Below, piece after piece: positions 60,379-64,000 of a stretch of 64,000 nucleotides of DNA. The notes below the pieces were generated by a model that worked only from the letters and a program-made list of their open reading frames with translations, made no database searches and was not told the DNA's origin. The stretch covers positions 1,550,001 through 1,614,000 of the forward strand of contig OZ253578.1 of NCBI GenBank assembly GCA_965263025.1, in the 5' to 3' direction. Within the stretch, counting starts at the first letter, position 1, and every line of letters starts with the position of its first letter. Made by a program: the position numbers and the translations under genes. This stretch comes from JAPOVO01 sp965263025 (GTDB lineage: Bacteria; Chloroflexota; UBA11872; VXNJ01).

Positions 60379-60909
60379 TTGCTAACGAACGGCAATTCCG
60401 AAGATCCGGAAGTCAGCACGGATCCTGACGAGTGGTTGAGCATCGACTATGTTCACGACCAGGTTGAAGCAATGATTGCGCGCCAATGGGATGCCTTCGA
60501 GACCATGGAACGTCGATTTGCGCAGGTCCTGGCTTTCGTCGCCGCGCTTACCGTTGCGGGGCTCGCCTTTCTGCCCGAGAGAATAACGACGAATACATTG
60601 ACTTGATGGATGACCTTCGTGGGTCTGATCTTTTTGCTAGTGAGCGGCGGGTTAACGTTCTCGGGGTTTTTACCAAGGCGGTGGACGTCCGCGCCAAACC
60701 CACGCACTCTGCGATCGGAATATCTCATGACCGACACTCGCCAGGTGCGTCTGTCGGTTACCGATTCGCGCATCGTCAGTTTTGAACGAAACAAGAAGAG
60801 TCTTGACCGCCAAGTCTGGCTATTTCGAGCGTCGGTTGCACTGCTGCTCGCTGGTACGGTTCTCTTTGTCGCGGCAGCGGCGATGAACACTACGTTCAAC
60901 GGCGCATAG
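60379..60909 (+). pseudogene. membrane protein gene interrupted by in-frame TGA
   Basis: One reading frame runs from TTG 60379 to 60909 with a single stop, TGA at 60604-60606. Before it there is a helical N-terminus and one membrane helix (VLAFVAALTVAGLAFL); just after it, MTFVGLIFLLVSGG gives a second helix and VALLLAGTVLFVAAAAM a third. The continuous frame and matching helix-hairpin layout suggest one protein of about 176 residues broken by a nonsense change (TGG to TGA is one base). The downstream part could restart at ATG 60610. Family not recognised. Confidence 0.55.
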
Positions 60910-61020
60910 GGTTCCGACGTGCGACCAATCAGTTCGACTGGTTTTTTGGCAATCAGGCGAATGACGCGCAATCGAAGGCTAGAATTTAGCGGCGGATTTC
61001 CGAGCGAGGCAAAGTTCAAT

Positions 61021-61158
61021 ATGGCTAAAAGGTCACAAGGCGGCAAATCTCAAAGGCCCGCCGCGCCGAAGAAGCCACCGCCAATAAAAGCGGATCCTGA
61101 GTTGGCTGTGAGTATCAAATTAGGCGTTTCCTCCAAACGAAAAAAGAAAACCAGGTAA
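61021..61158 (+). CDS. small basic hypothetical protein, 45 residues
   Basis: ATG 61021 opens a 45-residue, lysine-rich frame (MAKRSQGGKSQRPAAPKKP..., ending KRKKKTR). A TAGAAT box lies at 60980-60985. Low complexity and size make it uncertain. A longer frame from 60919 adds a hydrophobic but unlikely start. If real it may bind nucleic acid. Confidence 0.3.
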   Translation: MAKRSQGGKSQRPAAPKKPPPIKADPELAVSIKLGVSSKRKKKTR

Positions 61159-61359
61159 TACGCCCGAACTCGCGGTCGTAGCCATATGGCGGCCAGCGCC
61201 GGACGGGGATCGAATTGTCGGCCAATCGAAACGCCACAACCGTCCCAGGCGCGCGCGCAATGCCAGATCTGCGTTCGATTTGCCTGGCCGCCCTGATGGT
61301 CTGCACCAAATGCCGCGATGTATCCTGCCTGCTATGACCAATCAAGGCGGCTGCTTCAA

Positions 61360-62499
61360 ATGAAAATTACGGACCTCAAGACCTTCACCGTCAACGCCGG
61401 CGGAAGCAACTGGGTGTTTGCAAAGGTCTACACCGACGAAGGCGTCACCGGGCTCGGTGAAGGTCACGTCGCCACCAAAGACGAAGCGACGGCGGCCGCC
61501 ATCATGGAGCACAAGCGGTTTCTGGTGGGCAAGAACCCGTTCGAGATCGAGCGGCTGTGGCAGGCGATGTATCGCTATCCCCGCTGGCGAGGCGGGCCCG
61601 TGCTAAACAGCGCCATCAGCGCGGTCGAGCTGGCCCTGTGGGACATTCTCGGCAAGGCCCTCGACGTTCCGGTCTATCAGCTTCTCGGGGGCGCCTGTCG
61701 GGACCGGATAAGGCTCTACGCTCACGTACAGGGCGACACTCCCTCAGCCGCCGCCGAGCACGCCGCGGAACTCGTTGAATCAGGGTTCACCGCGATGAAG
61801 ACGGGACCGGTCTGGGCCGATGCCGACGGCGTGATCGCCATGCCGCCCGATATTGCGGCCGAAGCGGGTCGGATAGGCGCAATCCGTGAGGCGGTGGGCG
61901 ATGGCGTCGACATCATGGTCGACGCGCACGGACGCCCGAATCTGCCGGCGGCCGCCGCTCTGGCGCGGCGCATCGAGGAATTCGACATCATGTTTCTGGA
62001 AGAGGCAACGCCTCCAGAAGACGTCGACGCGCTCGAATGGCTCGGCGCAAGAACCACCATCCCACTGGCGACCGGCGAGCGCCTTTTCACCAAGTGGGGG
62101 TTTACGGAGATCGTCGAGCGTCACCTCGTCAACTACGTTCAGCCCGACATCGTCCACGCGGGCGGCATCCTGGAGATGAAGAAAATAGCCGCTATGGCCG
62201 AGTCGCGCTTTATAGAGGTCGCCCCGCACAACCCTCAAAGCTGGGTCAGCACCATGGCCTCGCTGCACCTCGACGCTTGCACGCCCAACTGTGTAATTCA
62301 GGAATATGTGTATCCCGGACCCGCCTTCCAGGCCGATATCTTCGAGGGCGGTCCGGTGATCGTGGACGGCTACGCCGTATTGCCTTCAGGCCCCGGACTC
62401 GGCATCGACCTCAACGAAGCCGAAGCCGCAAAGCACCCGTATGTTCCCGTCCACCGCCCGCACTGGGTCTGGCGAGACGGCTCCGTCGCGGATTGGTAA
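61360..62499 (+). CDS. enolase-superfamily acid-sugar dehydratase 2
   Basis: A 379-residue MR/MLE-type enzyme. ATG 61360 is chosen because AAGGCGG lies about nine bases upstream and family members start MKITDLKTF; ATG 61318 adds 14 unlikely residues. Metal ligands and catalytic residues: MVDAHGR, FLEEA, ATGERL, and APHNP. It parallels the gene at 59251 (both have GG.CRD and YAH motifs), so the two are probably paralogues with different sugar acids as substrate. It overlaps the histidine phosphatase gene by seven bases. Confidence 0.88.
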   Translation: MKITDLKTFTVNAGGSNWVFAKVYTDEGVTGLGEGHVATKDEATAAAIMEHKRFLVGKNPFEIERLWQAMYRYPRWRGGPVLNSAISAVELALWDILGKALDVPVYQLLGGACRDRIRLYAHVQGDTPSAAAEHAAELVESGFTAMKTGPVWADADGVIAMPPDIAAEAGRIGAIREAVGDGVDIMVDAHGRPNLPAAAALARRIEEFDIMFLEEATPPEDVDALEWLGARTTIPLATGERLFTKWGFTEIVERHLVNYVQPDIVHAGGILEMKKIAAMAESRFIEVAPHNPQSWVSTMASLHLDACTPNCVIQEYVYPGPAFQADIFEGGPVIVDGYAVLPSGPGLGIDLNEAEAAKHPYVPVHRPHWVWRDGSVADW

Positions 62500-63086
62500 A
62501 GGCCAGCACAGCGACGCGTCAGCTAATTCTGGTAAGGCACTCGCTGCCTGAAATAGCTCCGGGCGCAGCGCCGAGCGAGTGGGATTTGTCACCCGAAGGA
62601 CAGGAGCGGGCCGGCGTGTTGGCCCTGGAGCTATCGAGCCGCAAGCCCGACCGGGTCTTCTCCAGCACTGAGCCGAAGGCGGTCGAAACGGGCGACATAA
62701 TCGCCCGCGAACTGGGGATTCGCAATCAGGTCGTTCCCGACCTTCACGAGCACGAAGGACGCCGGGCCGGAGGCTGGGTGTCCGAACCCGAATTCAGAAC
62801 CAGGCTATCCAGATTCTTCGGCAACCCTTCCAGCCTGGTATTTGGAACGGAAACCGCCGACATCGCTCACAACCGCTTCATCAAGGCAATCAATGGGATC
62901 GCTGCGAGAGTCTCAAGTAGATGCAGCGTCGTTGTCAGCCACGGAACCGTTATTTCACTCTTTAGTGCACGAGCCGGCGGGCTCAATCCAAACGAGGTTT
63001 GGGGCGGCTTAACATCGCCCGGGTTCATTCGGATGGAACTTCCAGGGTTCGAAATCTTGGAAGAGTGGCGCTTTCCCGATCGCTAG
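62493..63086 (+). CDS. histidine phosphatase family protein
   Basis: A 197-residue protein from TTG 62493, overlapping the dehydratase stop. The catalytic motif is LVRHSLPEI (RHG changed to RHS), with DLSPEGQERAG, SSTEPKAVETG and the second histidine in VVSHGTVISL. This is the phosphoglycerate-mutase-like fold. Likely a small-molecule phosphatase; substrate unknown. It ends the plus-strand group; the next gene is convergent. Confidence 0.85.
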   Translation: MVKASTATRQLILVRHSLPEIAPGAAPSEWDLSPEGQERAGVLALELSSRKPDRVFSSTEPKAVETGDIIARELGIRNQVVPDLHEHEGRRAGGWVSEPEFRTRLSRFFGNPSSLVFGTETADIAHNRFIKAINGIAARVSSRCSVVVSHGTVISLFSARAGGLNPNEVWGGLTSPGFIRMELPGFEILEEWRFPDR

Positions 63087-63168
63087 CTCTACCCGGTAGA
63101 TAAAGCAGATATTCGCTTAACCCCGATCCGCGACGGTACCCCGGACCATCGGAGTTCGCGACCGGCCG

Positions 63169-64000
63169 CTAGCCGTCCACTCGGTAAAGTACCTCATCGC
63201 CGCGCTCCACGCGGGCCACGTTGTCCGCCACCAGCGCGGCGGTGTTCCTTACGAACAGGTCCGTCATGCTGGCCGAGTGCGGCGTGGCCGCCACCTGATA
63301 CTGGAGGAATTCGTCGTTCGGGTCCGGCGGCTCTACCCAAAAGACGTCAAGCCCCGCGCCAGCGATTTTGCCCGACCGCAGCGCCGCCACAAACGGCTCC
63401 TTTTCGATCACGGGGCCTCTGCATATGTTCACTACGAACGCTCCCGGCTTGAGGGCGTCGATAGCATCCTTGCCGAGCATTCCGTTCGTCTGGTCCGTCA
63501 GCGGCACCGCCAGACAAACGAAATCGCATTCCGGAAGCACGTCCATGAACTCGCCGGGGCTAATAAGCTTGTCGATTCCGAATTCCTTCCGGAGATCTTC
63601 GGAGACGGTTCGCTTCACACCGATGATCCTGCACCGGAACGGCTTGAGCATCTCGGCCAGCGCTCGGCCGACATTGCCCATTCCGACGATAACCACCGTC
63701 TTGTCGAAAAGCGTGATGCCCATTGGTATCGCGCCCGACTGCTCCTCGATCAACTGGATTTGCCTCGGCAAGTATCTGCCCGCCGCGATAAGGTGAAACA
63801 GCGCGAACTCCGCCACCACGTCGCCGATCCCGGTAACCTCGCCAGGCGCGTTTGCGACAGGTATGCCCCGCTCTCTGGCCGCGGGGATATCGACCATGTC
63901 CACGCCCACTCCAAACTGCTGAATCAGCTTCAACCCGGGCGCGCTGGCAATGTCGGATGCAGTTATCGCGCCGCGGGCGGGAATGTACACGTTTGCGCTG
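63169..64000 (-). CDS. D-isomer-specific 2-hydroxyacid dehydrogenase, partial
   Basis: The N-terminus is cut by the right edge; the frame is open past 63990, where a GTG would be an internal codon. The visible 277 residues show the NAD-binding site VGMGNVGRALAE, the catalytic Arg in NICRGPVIE, Glu in DVFWVEPP and His in ATPHSAS. The family oxidises or reduces D-2-hydroxy acids (phosphoglycerate, lactate, glyoxylate). Beside the sugar-acid dehydratases it may act in the same catabolism. Convergent with the phosphatase gene. Confidence 0.87.
   Translation of the reverse strand, partial: SANVYIPARGAITASDIASAPGLKLIQQFGVGVDMVDIPAARERGIPVANAPGEVTGIGDVVAEFALFHLIAAGRYLPRQIQLIEEQSGAIPMGITLFDKTVVIVGMGNVGRALAEMLKPFRCRIIGVKRTVSEDLRKEFGIDKLISPGEFMDVLPECDFVCLAVPLTDQTNGMLGKDAIDALKPGAFVVNICRGPVIEKEPFVAALRSGKIAGAGLDVFWVEPPDPNDEFLQYQVAATPHSASMTDLFVRNTAALVADNVARVERGDEVLYRVDG

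Noticed and set aside
60604..60606. Selenocysteine at the in-frame TGA
   Set aside because: No selenoprotein family similarity and no evident SECIS-like stem directly downstream; a nonsense change is simpler.

Overview
The window looks like a chromosomal segment of a GC-rich bacterium with an ordinary housekeeping core. It is most probably a member of the Chloroflexota, and a Dehalococcoidia/SAR202-like lineage fits best. This rests on gene content only: a MutL-type (glutamate mutase L-like) ATPase without a glutamate mutase, two enolase-superfamily acid-sugar dehydratase paralogues with a uronate dehydrogenase, many TTG/GTG starts, and no outer-membrane export genes beside the polysaccharide cluster. 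An actinobacterial relative cannot be excluded. No tRNA, rRNA, CRISPR array, insertion sequence or phage gene was seen.

Region 1 (1-22 kb) is housekeeping. A partial secreted M23 peptidase is followed by a DUF1640-like coiled-coil protein and an ABC exporter pair. Then come mutS2, a minus-strand unit nadD-rsfS-small membrane protein, rho, rplI, dnaB, secA and prfB. prfB carries the classical programmed +1 frameshift. A cell-wall block follows: an anchored peptidase-MA-like protein, ftsE, ftsX, a second FtsE-like ATPase, a coiled-coil M23 hydrolase with a Tat-like signal, an S41 protease, and a convergent dCMP deaminase.

Region 2 (22.4-45.4 kb) is a plus-strand surface-polysaccharide cluster with very tight stop/start overlaps, several of the form TTGA. 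It has ten glycosyltransferases (one CgeB-like), a hexapeptide acyltransferase, an alpha/alpha-toroid-like protein of unknown function, a YfhO-like membrane protein, a MOP-family flippase, a methyltransferase and an NAD-dependent epimerase. An initiating polyprenyl-phosphate sugar transferase closes it. No Wzy polymerase or Wzz chain-length regulator was recognised. A hairpin separates the cluster from convergent nrdR.

Region 3 (45.4-64 kb) is mixed metabolism: an NrdR with two tandem zinc ribbons, endonuclease V, a HAD hydrolase, a methyltransferase, small unknown proteins, a YceI-domain lipid-binding-like protein and a uronate-dehydrogenase-like SDR. Next is argS behind a possible attenuator, nagB, a MutL-like ATPase with an uncharacterised partner, a frameshifted DUF362 gene, a UbiA-family DPPR-synthase-like enzyme, two enolase-superfamily dehydratases, a gene broken by an in-frame TGA, a histidine phosphatase and a partial D-2-hydroxyacid dehydrogenase. 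The udh, dehydratase and dehydrogenase genes suggest sugar-acid catabolism.

Recurring oddities are SD-driven or promoter-adjacent micro-ORFs next to starts that lack their own Shine-Dalgarno (rho, ftsE, first glycosyltransferase, secA, argS), and heavy use of TTG starts. All functions are inferred by reading translated sequence; no database search was run.
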